A stretch of DNA of 64,000 nucleotides from JAAXIE01 sp965263155 (GTDB lineage Bacteria; Chloroflexota; Dehalococcoidia; Lucifugimonadales; JAAXIE01). Every line of letters starts with the position of its first letter. The first letter of the stretch is position 1. A program made the position numbers and the translations under genes. Positions 24,262-33,108 of the stretch are shown piece by piece. The DNA lies in assembly GCA_965263155.1 (NCBI GenBank), contig OZ253586.1:2728001-2792000 (forward strand), in the 5' to 3' direction. Below the pieces are notes generated by a model. It was not told the origin of the DNA. It saw only the letters and a list, made by a program, of their open reading frames with translations, and did no database searches.

Positions 24262-25500
24262 CTAGCCCTCTTCCTCGTGCTCGTAGTCCTCGGCGGCGGC
24301 GTTCCCGTCGCCAGTAGTGTCTTCCGAGACGACGGGACGGAAGGCGGCCATGACCACCGGGTCTCCATCCTCGTCCTCGTCGAAATAGTCCTCTTCGTCG
24401 TCGTCCTCGTGTATGTCAGTGTCTGCGGCCGCACGCTCGCCGGTGAATCCTACGGGAAGGTCTTCGTCCAAGTCCGCATAGGCCGCACGCCATTCGGGAT
24501 CTTTCTCCACAGCGTCTACCAAGGCCTCTGCACGTATGGGCCCTGAGCCATCCAGTCCCAACTCCTGTATCTTGGCCTTGAGCTCCTCCAAGGACTTTTC
24601 GCCAAAGTTCCTGATTTTCAGCAGTTCGTCGTCAGGAGTCTCCAGCACCTGTCCCACCTTGGACATGTGGGCCCTCTTCAGGCAGTTGAGGGTGCGGGGC
24701 GACAGTTCGAGTTTCTCGATGGGCATCTGGTATATCTCAGGAGGCACGGAGAGAGACCGCTCCTCTTGGGCTGAGGTCGCGCGCCCCAAGCCGCTGAAGA
24801 GGAAAAAGTGGGTCACGAGAATCTCGGAGGACCGCCGCACCACTTCCGACGGGGTGACGGTGCCATCGGTCCACACCTCCAGCAGGAGTCGCTCGTAGTT
24901 GGTGACCCGTGTCTTCTCGGTGAGGTAGTTCACCTTGCGCACCGGGTTGTAGATGGCGTCCACAGGCAACACACCGATGGGCATGCCAGGTAGGCCATCG
25001 GCGGAGAGGGCGGGCTCATAGCCCGTGCCCGGCTCCACGTTGAACTCGACCGAAAGTGATGCATCACTGGTGTCGAGGGTAGCCAGATGCAACTCGGGGT
25101 TCACAATCTCGAAGTCGGCGGATGTGGCAATGTCGCCAGCGCACACCCGACCCTCGCCACTGACCTCAAGCCGCATCTTGGTCGGGCGGTTGTTGCTGGC
25201 ACGGATGCGCACCTGCTTCACGTTGAGGAGGAACTCGGTGACCTCTTCCTTCATGTAGGGCAGCGAGGCATACTCGTGGAGTACGCCGTCGATCTTAACC
25301 CAAGTGATGGCGTTGCCCTGCATGGAACTGAGCAACACTCGTCTCAGGGCATTGCCGATGGTAATGGCAAAGCCCCTCTCCAATGGCTCCACTGCAAACT
25401 TAGCCCAATTTTCCCCTGATTCAAGCATGCGTGTCTGGGGGCTGGGAGGTTCAGGCGCGCCTCCGGCCCTGGTCGTCAGAACAGTAGGCTCCAGCATCAC
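24262..25500 (-). CDS. rpoA: RNA polymerase alpha subunit with long acidic C-terminal extension
   Basis: Alpha subunit, 412 residues against the usual 310-330. The N-terminal dimerisation domain (ERGFAITIGNALRRVLLSSMQG) and C-terminal DNA/activator-binding domain (LNCLKRAHMSKVGQVLETPDDELLKIRNFGEKSLEEL) are intact. About 90 residues follow the CTD, including DIHEDDDEEDYFDEDEDGD and an EHEEEG end: strongly acidic, low complexity and probably disordered. The start is GTG 25500 or ATG 25497. The tail is read from intact codons up to the stop, so it is not a frameshift artefact within what I can see. Confidence 0.97.
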   Translation of the reverse strand: MMLEPTVLTTRAGGAPEPPSPQTRMLESGENWAKFAVEPLERGFAITIGNALRRVLLSSMQGNAITWVKIDGVLHEYASLPYMKEEVTEFLLNVKQVRIRASNNRPTKMRLEVSGEGRVCAGDIATSADFEIVNPELHLATLDTSDASLSVEFNVEPGTGYEPALSADGLPGMPIGVLPVDAIYNPVRKVNYLTEKTRVTNYERLLLEVWTDGTVTPSEVVRRSSEILVTHFFLFSGLGRATSAQEERSLSVPPEIYQMPIEKLELSPRTLNCLKRAHMSKVGQVLETPDDELLKIRNFGEKSLEELKAKIQELGLDGSGPIRAEALVDAVEKDPEWRAAYADLDEDLPVGFTGERAAADTDIHEDDDEEDYFDEDEDGDPVVMAAFRPVVSEDTTGDGNAAAEDYEHEEEG

Positions 25501-25506
25501 ACCCCA

Positions 25507-26136
25507 CTACCTAGAGTAGTATTCAACTATAAGACGGGACTCGATGGTGGCCATCACGTCCTCGCCACTGGGAAGGCCGGTTACTGTGCCGCTCATGGTT
25601 TCGGTATCGAGTTGCAACCACTCCGGCACGGGACGGCGGGGAATATCCTGAACGAGGACCTTATAAAAGTCCTTTTCCTTCTGGGCTGGCTTCCAGCCGA
25701 TGACCTCGCCCTTGTTGAGAATGTAAGACGGGATATTCGTGTTCCGCCCGTTCACTTGGAAATGCCCGTGTTGAACCAGCTGTCGTGCTTGGTTGCGAGA
25801 CTCGGCGAACCCCAGCCGGAAGACGGCGTTGTCCAGTCGGCGCTCCAGCATCTGAAGCAGGTACTGGCCAGTAACGCCGGGGCTACGAAAGGCTTGATTC
25901 ATGTAGTTGCGGAACTGCTTTTCCAGCACACCGTAGATGTAGCGGGCCTTCTGCTTCTCACGCAATTGGATGCCGTGGTCCGACAGCCTTCTGGGACGAC
26001 CGCCACCGCGGCTTCCGGGGGTGCTGCGCCTACGCTCCACGGCGCACCGCGGGCTGAAGCAGCGTTCCCCCTTCAGGAACAGCTTTTCGTTGACTTTACG
26101 ACACAACCGGCAGACGGGTCCTGTATAGCGCCCCAT
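25507..26136 (-). CDS. rpsD: 30S ribosomal protein S4, zinc-binding form
   Basis: S4, 209 residues, with Cys9, Cys12, Cys26 and Cys31 forming the zinc site of the C+ type, then the S4 RNA-binding domain (RRLDNAVFRLGFAESRNQARQLVQHGHFQVNG). A primary 16S binder and usual translational repressor of its operon. It ends 6 bases before rpoA. Confidence 0.98.
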   Translation of the reverse strand: MGRYTGPVCRLCRKVNEKLFLKGERCFSPRCAVERRRSTPGSRGGGRPRRLSDHGIQLREKQKARYIYGVLEKQFRNYMNQAFRSPGVTGQYLLQMLERRLDNAVFRLGFAESRNQARQLVQHGHFQVNGRNTNIPSYILNKGEVIGWKPAQKEKDFYKVLVQDIPRRPVPEWLQLDTETMSGTVTGLPSGEDVMATIESRLIVEYYSR

Positions 26137-26192
26137 TGTTCCTCTTTCTAAGTCTGTGCGCTTGCGCTGTTAGCTTTAAGTACGGCGTCGCA

Positions 26193-26576
26193 CTAGGTAC
26201 GGCGTTTCTTGGGAGCACGGCATCCGTTGTGGGGGATCGGGGTCACGTCGCGTATGGCGCTAATGCCCAAGCCCGCCTGCTGCAATGACCGAATGGCCGC
26301 CTCACGTCCCGCCCCGGGGCCCCGGATGTACACATCCACATGCCTCAGGCCGTGCTCCATCCCACGGCGCACAGCCAACTCTGCAGCCCTTTGTGCTGCG
26401 AAGGCAGTGCCCTTGCGGGACCCACGGAAGCCAGCCGTGCCAGCGCTGGCCGACGCGATGACGTTCCCCACCATGTCGGTGAGGGCGATGACCGTGTTGT
26501 TGAAAGTGGAGTGGATGTAGGCGCGTCCGCGAGGGACTACCTTTCGCTCTCTTCTTCTCTGTCTGGGTCTGGGCAT
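26193..26576 (-). CDS. rpsK: 30S ribosomal protein S11
   Basis: S11, 127 residues: AYIHSTFNNTVIALTDMVGN, SAGTAGFRGSRKGTAFAAQ and the IRDVTPIPHNGCRAPKKRR end. It lies in the platform by the Shine-Dalgarno helix and is placed between rpsM and rpsD as usual. Confidence 0.98.
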   Translation of the reverse strand: MPRPRQRRRERKVVPRGRAYIHSTFNNTVIALTDMVGNVIASASAGTAGFRGSRKGTAFAAQRAAELAVRRGMEHGLRHVDVYIRGPGAGREAAIRSLQQAGLGISAIRDVTPIPHNGCRAPKKRRT

Positions 26577-26602
26577 GTTCCCCCTCTGTTTCCTGTTCCC
26601 TG

Positions 26603-26995
26603 TTACTTCTTGCCGCCGGTGCGACGCCCGCGCCCAGCAACGGTGCGGCGTGGCCCCTTACGCGTGCGGGCATTGGTCCGGGTGCGCTGACCGTGAACTG
26701 GCAGGCCGCGGCGGTGGCGGAGCCCGCGGTAGGCCCCGATCTCAATGAGGCGCCGGATGTTCATGTTCACTTCACGGCGCAGATCCGTCTCGACCTTGTA
26801 CTCGCGGTCGATGATCTCCCGCAGCCGGTCCAACTGGTCTTGGGACAACTCCCGGAGCCTAGGCCGGTTCCCGTCTTCCAGCCCCAGTTTGTCCATGATT
26901 TCTTCCGACATGGCTGGGCCAATGCCGTAGATGGAGCGGATGGCGATGTCCACCCGCTTGCCATCGGGGATGTCTACACCTGCTACACGGGCCAT
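26603..26995 (-). CDS. rpsM: 30S ribosomal protein S13
   Basis: S13, 130 residues: MARVAGVDIPDGKRVDIAI opening, IYGIGPAMSEEI helix-two-turn-helix, and RHRRGLPVHGQRT followed by a basic tail ending RRTGGKK that contacts P-site tRNA. Confidence 0.98.
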   Translation of the reverse strand: MARVAGVDIPDGKRVDIAIRSIYGIGPAMSEEIMDKLGLEDGNRPRLRELSQDQLDRLREIIDREYKVETDLRREVNMNIRRLIEIGAYRGLRHRRGLPVHGQRTRTNARTRKGPRRTVAGRGRRTGGKK

Positions 26996-27038
26996 ATGCT
27001 GCCTCCATGTTTAGCCATACCGTACCCGGGCATTGAAC

Positions 27039-27152
27039 CTAACCCTGCCGCTGAGCGTGGCGCCCGTTGGTGCATATTATCCGCACTCTTCCCTTGCGCT
27101 TGATCACGCGACACTTGTCGCATCGTGGCTTGACTGATGCCCTTACTTTCAT
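27039..27152 (-). CDS. rpmJ: 50S ribosomal protein L36
   Basis: A 37-residue gene. It begins MKVRASVKPRCDKC and has the full zinc ligand set: Cys11, Cys14, Cys27 and His32. The end is HAQRQG. It sits between infA and rpsM, its conserved place. This is the zinc-dependent form; a zinc-free paralogue, if any, is elsewhere. Confidence 0.98.
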   Translation of the reverse strand: MKVRASVKPRCDKCRVIKRKGRVRIICTNGRHAQRQG

Positions 27153-27161
27153 GCCAGTTAC

Positions 27162-27380
27162 CTACTTAAACCTGTATGTGATTCGGCCCCGTGTCAGATC
27201 ATAAGGCGATAACTCCACCAGCACCCGATCTCCTGGAAGGACCCGGATGAAGTGGAGCCTAATCCTACCCGATACATGGGCCAGCACCGGGTGCTCGTTG
27301 GCCAATTCTACCCGAAACATGCCGTTAGGCAAGGCTTCGGTGACTTTTGCCTCGACCTCGATCGCCTCTTTCTTGGCCAT
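27162..27380 (-). CDS. infA: Translation initiation factor IF-1
   Basis: IF-1, 72 residues, an OB-fold protein that blocks the A site during initiation. The blocks EAKVTEALPNGMFRVEL, GRIRLHFIRVLPGDRVLVEL and SPYDLTRGRITYRFK are standard. It is preceded by a GGGAGGG ribosome binding site. Confidence 0.98.
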   Translation of the reverse strand: MAKKEAIEVEAKVTEALPNGMFRVELANEHPVLAHVSGRIRLHFIRVLPGDRVLVELSPYDLTRGRITYRFK

Positions 27381-27412
27381 AGCCCTCCCAAGTTAGTTGT
27401 GCGGACACTTCG

Positions 27413-28234
27413 CTAGCGGGGCCGGGTGAGCACCTCGGCATCGCCATCACAAATGGCTATTGTATGTTCAAAGTGGGCGGACAGCCTACCATCGGCAGTC
27501 ACTACTGTCCAGTCGTCGTCCAGCACCTTAGTGTGCCAGTCGCCCGCGTTTACCATAGGTTCGATGGCGATGCACATGCCTTTGCGCAGGGGCAGGCCCC
27601 GCCCAGGGGTGCCATAGTTGGCTATCTGGGGGTCTTCGTGCAGGAACCGCCCTACACCATGCCCCACATACTCGCGAACTATGCTGTAACCTCTGCCCTC
27701 GGCGAAGCTCTGAATGGCGGCCCCGATATCGCCCACACGGGCCCCTCCTCTCGCTGCCTTGATCCCTTCCTGCAGGGAGAGGCGTGTGACCTCGATCAGG
27801 TCTTCGGCTTCGGGGGTGATCTTGCCCGCTCCCACGGTTATAGCTGCGTCGCCGATGAAACCGTCAATCGTGGCCCCTACGTCCATCTTTACTAGGTCGC
27901 CCTCTTGGATAATTCGGTTTCCGGGGATGCCGTGAACTATCTCTTCGTTGATTGAGGTGCAGACACAGCCAGGGAAGCCACGGTACCCCTTGAAGGTGGG
28001 GACTGCTCCGTGGCGCCGGATCTCGCGGTCGGCCACCGCGTCCAAGTCCCGCGTGCGTATGCCCGGACGTACCGCCTCGCGTAACGCTGCCAAGGTGGCG
28101 GACACGATAGCCCCAGCGCTGCGCATAGCCTCCATCTCTTTCTCCGACTTAATGGTGATACCGCCCTTGTAGGGCGACGCAGAATTGGAGGCCGTCTCGC
28201 GTTTGGGTGTTGGTCGTGTTCCGCCGCTAGTCAT
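27413..28234 (-). CDS. map: Methionine aminopeptidase, type I
   Basis: Map, 273 residues, removes the initiator methionine. The di-metal ligands are recognisable: two aspartates in KMDVGATIDGFIGDAA, the histidine in GHGVGRFLHEDPQI and the glutamate in CIAIEPMVN, plus the terminal glutamate in SAHFEHTIAI. About 25 residues before ITIKSEKEMEAM are extra and low-complexity; no other start is evident, so a short N-terminal extension is likely. Placement between adk and infA is standard. Confidence 0.97.
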   Translation of the reverse strand: MTSGGTRPTPKRETASNSASPYKGGITIKSEKEMEAMRSAGAIVSATLAALREAVRPGIRTRDLDAVADREIRRHGAVPTFKGYRGFPGCVCTSINEEIVHGIPGNRIIQEGDLVKMDVGATIDGFIGDAAITVGAGKITPEAEDLIEVTRLSLQEGIKAARGGARVGDIGAAIQSFAEGRGYSIVREYVGHGVGRFLHEDPQIANYGTPGRGLPLRKGMCIAIEPMVNAGDWHTKVLDDDWTVVTADGRLSAHFEHTIAICDGDAEVLTRPR

Positions 28235-28289
28235 ACACCATTTTACGACTATTGCACCGGTTTAGAAAGCCTGTCGCTCCCGGAAATTT

Positions 28290-28952
28290 CTATTGGACCC
28301 GGGACACATGAGGGCTAATGGCTTCCTCGATGCGCTGTCTTACTCCTTCCACTGTACCTGTGCCGTCGATCTTCACGAGTTTACCCGCTCTAGCGTAAAA
28401 GTCCACCACTGGGGCCGAGTCTTCCCGGTAGGCGTCCAAGCGTCGGGCGACAGCCTGTGGCTCATCATCGGCCCGCCTCTCCAGACGTCCATTGCAGTCG
28501 TCGCATGCACCCGTGGTGAGGGGCGGGTTCGCTTCCGCGTGATATATCGCTTGGCACTGGGTGCACACCAAGCGTCTACCCAGCCGGTCGGCTAGGTCCT
28601 CTTGGGTCACGTCAATCAGGAGGGCACGGTCGATGACCATTCCTTCCTGCTCCAGTGCACGGTCCAACTCATCCGCTTGCTTCACGTTGCGTGGAAAGCC
28701 ATCCAATACGAACCCAACGGAATAGGATGGCGTACTGATCTCCTCCATCATCATGGAGATAGTGATTCCATCGGGCACCAAGAGGCCGCTGTCCACATAC
28801 CTGCGCACCTGCTTTCCGAGGAGGGTGCCGTCGCGTTGATGACGGCGGAACAGGTCGCCTGAAGATATGGACGGCACGGAAAGCGATTCCGCTAAGAATC
28901 TAGTCTGTGTTCCCTTTCCCGCTCCGGGGAATCCCAACATGACAAGACGCAT
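28290..28952 (-). CDS. adk: Adenylate kinase, zinc-LID type
   Basis: Adk, 220 residues, interconverts ATP + AMP and 2 ADP. P-loop GFPGAGKGTQ at residues 7-16, NMP-binding ISSGDLFRRH, and a LID carrying CxxC...CxxC (CTQCQAIYH, CDDCNGRL) typical of zinc-stabilised enzymes. It follows secY by 13 bases. Confidence 0.98.
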   Translation of the reverse strand: MRLVMLGFPGAGKGTQTRFLAESLSVPSISSGDLFRRHQRDGTLLGKQVRRYVDSGLLVPDGITISMMMEEISTPSYSVGFVLDGFPRNVKQADELDRALEQEGMVIDRALLIDVTQEDLADRLGRRLVCTQCQAIYHAEANPPLTTGACDDCNGRLERRADDEPQAVARRLDAYREDSAPVVDFYARAGKLVKIDGTGTVEGVRQRIEEAISPHVSRVQ

Positions 28953-28965
28953 GGGTTATAACAAC

Positions 28966-30276
28966 CTACCTCAAGAACCCTTCATAGTTGCGCATCAGCA
29001 GCTGCGCCTCCAACTGGCGCAGCGTATCAAGCGCCACTCCGACCACGATCAGCAGGCTGATGCCGCTCAGTTGGATGGCTTGAACGTCGGTGATGCTGGA
29101 TGCTAGGAATGGAACTATGGCGACAAAACCAAGGAAGAAGGCGCCTCCCCAAGTCAGCCGGATGATTATTCGGTTCAGAAAGTCCTGAGTTGGCTGCCCA
29201 GGTCTGATACCCGGTATGAAGCCCCCATTTCGTTGCAGGTTTTCCGCCAAATTCTGCTGCTGGAAAGTCACCAGTGTATAGAAGAAGGTGAACATTACCA
29301 CCAGCGTGAATACCATGATCCAGTAGACGAAAGAGCTGGGGCTGAATACTCCTAGAAACCACTGCGCGGTTTCGCCGACCCAGCCGCCACTGGTACCTAC
29401 GTAGCTGGCGATAGTGCCGGGCAGAATTACTACGGCGAAGGCGAAAATCAAGGGTATCATGCCCGCCGAGTTCACGCGGATGGGCAGGTAGCTGGAGCCC
29501 GTCTGGCGGTACATTCGCCCGCTGCGAAAGATGCTGCGCCCGTACTGTACCGGTATGCGCCGGTGCGCCTCGTTGAACATGACGATGAGCGCAATGATTG
29601 CCAGCCCAACCACTATCATCCCGAGCAGGCCTGCCGTGTTGTCTCTATCCAGAAATCCCTGTTGCACGATATCGGGGATGGAAGACACGATCCCGGCGAA
29701 GATTATCAGCGAGATGCCGTTGCCGATCCCCCGTTCGGTGATCAGCTCACCCATCCAGACTAGGAAGATGGTGCCTGCAGTCAGTGAGATGATGATGGCT
29801 AGGGTTTCGACGTTGAGTCCTATGCCCTCCACCACGCCGGCTTGTCGAAGCAGTTGCATCTGTCCAAAACCCTGCGCCAGAGCAATGGGTACCGTGAGCC
29901 AATGCACCATCCGGTTGATCTTCTGACGGCCAGCCTCGCCCTCGCGCGAAATCTGTTGCAGCTTGGGTATGACCGGCGTCAGCAACTGCATCACGATGGA
30001 GGCCGTGATGTAGGGGTAGACGCCAAGCGCCGCCACGCTGAGCCGGCGCAACGCTCCTCCGCTGAAGAGGTCGAGGAATCCTAGGAGCTGGTCGTTCCGG
30101 AATTGCTGGTCCAGGAGAGCGGTATCGACGCCGGGGATAGGCACATGGGCAATGAAGCGATAGATCGCCAGCAATGCCAAGGTAAAGAGAACCTTCCCGC
30201 GAAGGTCGGGAATACGCATGGCATCCGCCGCAGCTTGGAGCAGCCGCGGGCGAGTCCCGACCTCTTGGGCCATCAT
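28966..30276 (-). CDS. secY: Preprotein translocase subunit SecY
   Basis: SecY, 436 residues, the channel of the Sec translocon in the cytoplasmic membrane. About ten hydrophobic segments are visible, starting with KVLFTLALLAIYRF. The plug and loop regions follow (FSGGALRRLSVAALGVYPYITASI), and the cytosolic C5 loop holds NGGFIPGIRPGQPT. The ATG lies at the rplO stop with a one-base overlap. SecE and SecG are not in this window. Confidence 0.98.
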   Translation of the reverse strand: MMAQEVGTRPRLLQAAADAMRIPDLRGKVLFTLALLAIYRFIAHVPIPGVDTALLDQQFRNDQLLGFLDLFSGGALRRLSVAALGVYPYITASIVMQLLTPVIPKLQQISREGEAGRQKINRMVHWLTVPIALAQGFGQMQLLRQAGVVEGIGLNVETLAIIISLTAGTIFLVWMGELITERGIGNGISLIIFAGIVSSIPDIVQQGFLDRDNTAGLLGMIVVGLAIIALIVMFNEAHRRIPVQYGRSIFRSGRMYRQTGSSYLPIRVNSAGMIPLIFAFAVVILPGTIASYVGTSGGWVGETAQWFLGVFSPSSFVYWIMVFTLVVMFTFFYTLVTFQQQNLAENLQRNGGFIPGIRPGQPTQDFLNRIIIRLTWGGAFFLGFVAIVPFLASSITDVQAIQLSGISLLIVVGVALDTLRQLEAQLLMRNYEGFLR

Positions 30277-30722
30277 CAGGCCTGGTACTCCTCCACACTA
30301 CCACCCGCGGCCTCGATTTTCTCGCGGGCCGATGCGGTGAGCTTCTGCACAGCCACTGTCAGGGAGACGCCCAAGTCGCCGTCGCCCAGTATCTTTACCG
30401 GAAGCCTGCGGTTGCGCACCAACCCCTGCTGGTGCAGCAATTCAGGTGTGATTCGTGTTCCTTGAGGAAAGTCGGCCAGTCGCTCCAGCTTCACCACTGC
30501 GTATTCCACTCGGAAGATGTTGGTGAAGCCGCGCTTGGTGGGCAGCCCCTTGACCAAGGGCATCTGTCCGCCCTCAAAGCCACGAAGGAACTTGCCAGAA
30601 CGGGATTTCTGGCCCTTCATGCCTCTGCCGGCATAGGTGCCCTTGCCCGTCGCGTCGCCTCGGCCTATGCGCTTGCGACGCCGTCTGGCCCCCGGTGGGG
30701 CTCCTACCTCATGTTCCCTCAT
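30276..30722 (-). CDS. rplO: 50S ribosomal protein L15
   Basis: L15, 148 residues, with the glycine/arginine-rich N-terminal arm (KRIGRGDATGKGTYAGRGMKGQKSR) and FEGGQMPLVKGLPTKRGF, which thread into 23S rRNA. Directly upstream of secY as in most bacteria. Confidence 0.98.
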   Translation of the reverse strand: MREHEVGAPPGARRRRKRIGRGDATGKGTYAGRGMKGQKSRSGKFLRGFEGGQMPLVKGLPTKRGFTNIFRVEYAVVKLERLADFPQGTRITPELLHQQGLVRNRRLPVKILGDGDLGVSLTVAVQKLTASAREKIEAAGGSVEEYQA

Positions 30723-30731
30723 GACGCCTTC

Positions 30732-30953
30732 CTAGTTACCGGTGGAGTGGTTCGAGGCGTCCGACGCCCCTTCCTCCACCAACTCTACTTCAACCAGATG
30801 CGACACCTTGTTAATCATGCCGCGAATCCCGGGGCTGTCGCGATGCACCGCGCTGTCGGAGAGCCTCTTGAGGCCCAACGACTCAATGACGCGACGCTGT
30901 TTGCGATCTCGGCCGATGGCGCTACGGCGCCACGTTACCTTCAGGTAGGCCAC
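30732..30953 (-). CDS. rpmD: 50S ribosomal protein L30
   Basis: L30, 73 residues: LKVTWRRSAIGRDRKQRRVIESLGL and the MINKVSHLVEVE segment. It ends with about 15 polar residues beyond the usual 58-60, a short tail in keeping with tails on its neighbours. Confidence 0.96.
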   Translation of the reverse strand: MAYLKVTWRRSAIGRDRKQRRVIESLGLKRLSDSAVHRDSPGIRGMINKVSHLVEVELVEEGASDASNHSTGN

Positions 30954-30956
30954 TCT

Positions 30957-31502
30957 CTACTCCTCAGGCTGTTCGGCGACGGTGGCCGCTTGTCTGGGTC
31001 TACGACCGGTGCGCCGTGCAATCTCTTCTTGCGGGTCCTTCAGCTTCTGCAGAGCGGCCAATGTGGCATGCACCACATTGATGGGGTTCCGCGACCCCAG
31101 TGACTTGGCCACGACGTCCTTTACGCCCGCCAAGTCTAAGACGGCCCGCACCGCTCCCGCCGCGATCAGGCCTGTGCCGACCGGAGCCGGTTTGATGAGC
31201 ACGATGGCCGCCCCCGTGCGTGAGTAGCACTCTTGGGGAATGGTGCTGCCTTTCAGGGGAACCCGAATCATGCTCTTCTTTGCAATGGTGTTTCCCTTGC
31301 GCACCGCGTCAGGTATGGCCGTGGCCTTGCCCATGCCAGCACCGACCTGTCCCTCGCCGTCACCCACCACAACCAGCGCGTTGAATCGCAGGTGGCGGCC
31401 ACCCTTGACTACCTTAGCGATACGTCGGGTGTAGATCACTCGCTCGGTCAGACCTTGGTCCGCTGCATCGGGCCTGCCGCGTCTTGGGGGGGCCATCATC
31501 AT
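30957..31502 (-). CDS. rpsE: 30S ribosomal protein S5
   Basis: S5, 181 residues, with the double-stranded RNA-binding N-domain (ERVIYTRRIAKVVKGGRHLRFNALVVVGDG) and the GSTIPQECYSRTGAAIVLIKPA core. It ends in an acidic PEE tail. Important for decoding fidelity. Its ATG overlaps the rplR stop by one base. Confidence 0.98.
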   Translation of the reverse strand: MMMAPPRRGRPDAADQGLTERVIYTRRIAKVVKGGRHLRFNALVVVGDGEGQVGAGMGKATAIPDAVRKGNTIAKKSMIRVPLKGSTIPQECYSRTGAAIVLIKPAPVGTGLIAAGAVRAVLDLAGVKDVVAKSLGSRNPINVVHATLAALQKLKDPQEEIARRTGRRPRQAATVAEQPEE

Positions 31503-31870
31503 TAGAAGACCAGACCTTCCTCCCTGGCCGCTTCCGCCAGAGCCTTAACACGTCCGTGGTAGTTGTTTCCGCCCCGGTCGAACACCACCTTGGATATTCC
31601 GCTTTCCTTAGCCTTGTGGGCGATTTCTGTTCCCACTCGCCGCGACCAATCCGTCTTGGTGCCTTCGGTTGCGCTATCGCGACGCTTCAGATCCAAGCTC
31701 GACGCCGACTGCAGGGTGCGCCCCGAACTGTCGTCGATGATCTGTGCGTAGATGTGGGTATGGCTACGGAACACAGCCAGCCGTGGGCGTTCTGGTGTCC
31801 CCGACACCTTCTTGCGCAGGCGAATATGCCGGGCCATTCGGGGGTGTCTTGCAGTCTTGTCCTTGGGCAT
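31502..31870 (-). CDS. rplR: 50S ribosomal protein L18
   Basis: L18, 122 residues, a 5S rRNA binder. Blocks RIRLRKKVSGTPERPRLAVFRSHTHIYAQIIDD and VVFDRGGNNYHGRVKALAEAAREEGL are standard for the family. Confidence 0.98.
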   Translation of the reverse strand: MPKDKTARHPRMARHIRLRKKVSGTPERPRLAVFRSHTHIYAQIIDDSSGRTLQSASSLDLKRRDSATEGTKTDWSRRVGTEIAHKAKESGISKVVFDRGGNNYHGRVKALAEAAREEGLVF

Positions 31871-31884
31871 CTGACTAACCTATC

Positions 31885-32466
31885 CTATCCTGTCTTGCGT
31901 CCGGCCTTACCAGGCTTTAGTCGTACCACTTCAGTCGAGAGCCGGGCACCCTTGCCTTTATACGCGTCGGGGGGCCTTACTCGCCTGATGCGGGCCGCCA
32001 TCTCCCCGACGCGCTGCTTGTCCAGTCCGCGCACATGAATCCTGTTGTTCCCTTCCACGGTGAGGATGACCCCGTCCATGGGCTGCACCTCTACTGAGTG
32101 GCTCAGTCCTACGTTGAGAACGATTCCATCGCCAGCCTGCTGTACACGATAACCGACGCCCACCAATTCTATGGTTTTTTGGTACCCCTCCGTGACGCCG
32201 GTAATGGTGTTGGACACTAAGCTGCGCCACAGGCCGTGGAGTGAGCGGTGGAACTTTCGCGCGGAGTATCGGTCCACGACCACCGTTCCATTCTCGATGC
32301 GGATCACTACTTCGGGGTGAATCTGGCGGCTGAGGGTCCCCGCTGGCCCTTGCGCCGTAAGAATTCCGCCCTCTACCGACACGTTGACACCGGGCGGTAT
32401 GGGCACTGGGCGTCGCCCTACGCGCGAAAGGGTAGGTTCGCTCTTGGTAGTCCCATTACCAGACAT
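31885..32466 (-). CDS. rplF: 50S ribosomal protein L6
   Basis: L6, 193 residues from ATG 32466, which overlaps the rpsH end by 11 bases and has GGGGAG about 9 bases upstream. Family blocks: SRVGRRPVPIPPGV, LVGVGYRVQQAG and the C-terminal RRVRPPDAYKGKG. The frame extends further upstream into rpsH but that part is not L6. Confidence 0.97.
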   Translation of the reverse strand: MSGNGTTKSEPTLSRVGRRPVPIPPGVNVSVEGGILTAQGPAGTLSRQIHPEVVIRIENGTVVVDRYSARKFHRSLHGLWRSLVSNTITGVTEGYQKTIELVGVGYRVQQAGDGIVLNVGLSHSVEVQPMDGVILTVEGNNRIHVRGLDKQRVGEMAARIRRVRPPDAYKGKGARLSTEVVRLKPGKAGRKTG

Positions 32467-32848
32467 AACAGAGAAGCTCCCCTCCGACTCCGGCCCGCCA
32501 CGCCTCACGGCCAGTCATCAACCCTCGGGAGGTCGAGATAATGGCGATGCCGATACCTCCGTAGACGCGAGGTATCTCGCCCTTCCCCACATACACTCGA
32601 AGGCCAGGCTTGCTTACCCGCTTCAAGCCGCTAATGGCAGGCTGCCGCTGGTCTTGGTAGGCCAAGTGCACTCGCATGGTGGGGTGACGGTGGCCGCGCA
32701 CCAGCTCGTAGTCGCGTATGAACCCTTCGCCCTTCAGGATGCGGGCGATAGCCAGCTTCATCTTGGAAGCGGGCATATTCGTCCCCTCATGATGCACCGC
32801 TAAGGCGTTGCGTATTCGTGTCAGCATGTCGGCTATAGGATCGGTCAC
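32456..32848 (-). CDS. rpsH: 30S ribosomal protein S8
   Basis: S8, 130 residues: DPIADMLTRIRNALAVHHE opening and the central GISTSRGLMTGREA-like end, here ISTSRGLMTGREAWRAGVGGELLCYVW, the usual C-terminus. Primary 16S binder and the classical repressor of the spc operon. Confidence 0.98.
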   Translation of the reverse strand: MTDPIADMLTRIRNALAVHHEGTNMPASKMKLAIARILKGEGFIRDYELVRGHRHPTMRVHLAYQDQRQPAISGLKRVSKPGLRVYVGKGEIPRVYGGIGIAIISTSRGLMTGREAWRAGVGGELLCYVW

Positions 32849-32876
32849 GTAAACCTCGCGGTCTGAAACTCAGATT

Positions 32877-33062
32877 CTACCAGCTGGCCTTGCGCACCCC
32901 AGGAAGCTGGCCCTTGAGGGCCAGGTGGCGGAAGCAGATGCGACACACCCCCGCGTAGCGGATGTAGGCGCGAGGCCTGCCACAACGGTGGCACCGATTG
33001 TGGTACTGCACGGGGAACTTGGGGGTCCGCTTCCACTTCGCTATCTTTGAGGTTTTTGCCAA
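32877..33062 (-). CDS. rpsN: 30S ribosomal protein S14, type Z (zinc)
   Basis: S14 of the short zinc-binding class, 61 residues, with CHRC and CRIC forming the zinc site and the FRHLALKGQLPGVRKASW end. Located between rplE and rpsH as expected. Confidence 0.98.
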   Translation of the reverse strand: MAKTSKIAKWKRTPKFPVQYHNRCHRCGRPRAYIRYAGVCRICFRHLALKGQLPGVRKASW

Positions 33063-33108
33063 GGGTCGCTGTCTCCTTATTCCTTGTTCTGGAACTTTAG
33101 TTGCTGGG

